DNA from: Clostridiales bacterium
GTDB lineage: Bacteria > Bacillota > Clostridia > Lachnospirales > Lachnospiraceae
Length of the DNA: 5,249 nucleotides
Assembly: GCA_019423795.1 (NCBI GenBank)
Contig: JAHZAT010000031.1
Location: 1 to 5,249 of the forward strand
Direction of reading: 5' to 3'
Shown: positions 4,477-5,249 of the stretch, in pieces
Numbering within the stretch: position 1 is the stretch's first letter
How the letters are laid out: every line of letters begins with the position of its first letter
Translations under genes and position numbers: made by a program
Notes under the pieces: generated by a model
Databases searched by the model: none
Told to the model about the DNA's origin: nothing
What the model saw: the letters and a program-made list of their open reading frames with translations, nothing else

Positions 4477-4502
4477 GTATTGCACCATTGAGACTTCGCA
4501 AT

Positions 4503-4531
4503 TTATACTTTTGATACTTACATCATATAAT
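4503..4531 (+). promoter_or_regulatory. Promoter of cwlD, sporulation sigma-E-like
   Basis: The plus strand shows TTATACT (4503-4509), a 14-nt spacer and CATATAAT (4524-4531). This matches the B. subtilis sigma-E pattern (about KMATATT, 13-15 nt, CATACANT) at 7 of 8 positions in the -10. The overlapping CATCATA (4521-4527) also fits a sigma-F/G -10. TATAAT (4526-4531) alone could serve sigma-A, with TTTATA 18 nt upstream. The sigma-E reading is preferred because cwlD is a mother-cell sporulation gene in Bacillus. The predicted start near 4538 lies after the ATG at 4530, ruling that ATG out as the usual start. Confidence 0.55.
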
Positions 4532-4562
4532 GATTAATAAAAAGAAAAAGGATGTTCTTCCT

Positions 4563-5246
4563 ATGAATCAACAACATCGTTTCATCTTCTGGGGTGTTCT
4601 TCTGATCGTCGTTTTATTATCTGTTTCTTCTATTACATTCCCTATCTTTGTTGCACAGACTGTCAAGAATCAAAATGTGATCTGTATCGATGCCGGACAT
4701 GGCGGTTCTGATCCTGGGAAGGTTGGAAATTCGAATATTTTAGAAAAGGATATCAATCTTTCTCTTGCATTAAAGCTTCAAAAACTTCTGGAAAAGAAAA
4801 ATTATAAAGTATATATGACAAGAAATGGGGACTATAATCTTGCGGATTCGAAAGAAAATGAGAAACGAAGTGATCTGTCCAATCGAAAGCAGCTCATTTT
4901 TGAGAATGATCCTATGGCAGTGATCAGCATTCATCAGAATAGTTATCCAAGCAGTGATGTCCATGGAGCTCAGGTTTTCTATCCGCAAGGGTCTGAGAAA
5001 TCAAAGCAGTTAGCGGATCATATCCAGTCTGCTTTGATCAAGGGGCTTGATCCGAACAATCACAGGGAGGCAAAGGCAAATGCTGAGTATTATCTGTTTC
5101 GGGATAATCCTTATCCGATCGTGATCGTGGAATGTGGTTTTTTATCTAATCCTGAGGAATTAAGGTCACTTCAGGATAATAACTATCAGAAAAAAGCTGT
5201 TCAATGTATCTTAGATGGCATTGAAAGCTATCTAGCAGATATATAA
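4563..5246 (+). CDS. cwlD: N-acetylmuramoyl-L-alanine amidase, CwlD-like (Amidase_3)
   Basis: This zinc amidase cleaves the lactoyl-peptide bond; CwlD strips peptides from muramic acid so that PdaA can form the muramic-delta-lactam of the spore cortex. From the ATG at 4563 it has 227 residues: an N-terminal hydrophobic segment (about 7-28) that acts as signal or anchor, then the catalytic domain. Zinc ligands are seen in IDAGHGGSDPG (His), the Glu of NILEKDIN, and VISIHQN (His); the catalytic Glu is in VIVECGFLSNP. HQNSYP and the ECGFLSNPEEL end resemble CwlD more than vegetative LytC-type amidases, and there are no cell-wall binding repeats. AAAGGA (4547-4552) lies 10 nt before the chosen ATG. 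A longer reading from ATG 4530 overlaps the promoter -10. The gene ends with tandem stops TAA TGA and is divergent from sua5. Confidence 0.88.
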   Translation: MNQQHRFIFWGVLLIVVLLSVSSITFPIFVAQTVKNQNVICIDAGHGGSDPGKVGNSNILEKDINLSLALKLQKLLEKKNYKVYMTRNGDYNLADSKENEKRSDLSNRKQLIFENDPMAVISIHQNSYPSSDVHGAQVFYPQGSEKSKQLADHIQSALIKGLDPNNHREAKANAEYYLFRDNPYPIVIVECGFLSNPEELRSLQDNNYQKKAVQCILDGIESYLADI

Positions 5247-5249
5247 TGA

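Noticed and set aside
4530..4562. Upstream ATG (4530) as the cwlD start, adding MINKKKKDVLP
   Set aside because: It sits within the TATAAT of the only good promoter and has no ribosome binding site; ATG 4563 has AAAGGA upstream and gives a normal signal/anchor N-terminus.
4770..4988. Minus-strand open frame of 72 codons opposite cwlD
   Set aside because: Antisense to the amidase catalytic domain, with no initiation signal.
1..5249. A mobile, defence or biosynthetic system
   Set aside because: No transposase, integrase, toxin-antitoxin, CRISPR repeats or unusual gene content is present; the window is housekeeping DNA with regulatory features.

Overview
The window is AT-rich DNA with a gene order typical of a Firmicutes (Clostridia) chromosome. 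The protein sequences and the presence of a CwlD-type spore amidase suggest an anaerobic, spore-forming, Lachnospiraceae-like bacterium; this is inference, and no taxonomic marker was searched. Nearly every base lies in or beside housekeeping genes. I see no mobile element, CRISPR array, tRNA or rRNA.

Layout. Positions 1-1982 (minus strand) hold the proximal part of an F1Fo ATP synthase operon, read right to left: atpB (a), atpE (c), atpF (b), atpH (delta) and the first three codons of a probable atpA, cut by the window edge. Positions 1983-2438 contain no gene. They hold the atp promoter, a structured atp 5' leader, an unexplained repeat-bearing stretch, and the terminator of the next operon. 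Positions 2439-4389 (minus strand) hold a second operon: a Sua5/YwlC threonylcarbamoyl-AMP synthase, then a low-molecular-weight phosphatase domain (YwlE-like) read in frame into ribose-5-phosphate isomerase B. Positions 4390-4562 are a divergent promoter region. Positions 4563-5246 (plus strand) hold a complete cwlD-like N-acetylmuramoyl-L-alanine amidase.

How the genes relate. sua5, ywlE and rpiB lie upstream of atp in Bacillus subtilis too (ywlC-ywlD-ywlE-ywlF-ywlG-glyA-upp-atpI-atpB), so this is a compact version of a conserved neighbourhood, lacking atpI here. The two minus-strand operons are separated by a strong intrinsic terminator and by a separate near-consensus atp promoter.

Points that deserve attention. 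(1) The phosphatase P-loop has Ser where the nucleophilic Cys should be. (2) The phosphatase and RpiB form one open frame whose junction is encoded by an intact rpiB ribosome binding site, so this is either a real fusion, a dual-product gene or a one-base frameshift. (3) The atp mRNA should begin with two stem-loops, and the loop of the second is perfectly complementary over 7 nt to the 5' arm of the first. (4) The cwlD promoter resembles a sporulation sigma-E site and overlaps the upstream ATG, which sets the start codon. (5) Short repeated and palindromic sites in the intergenic region may be operators.
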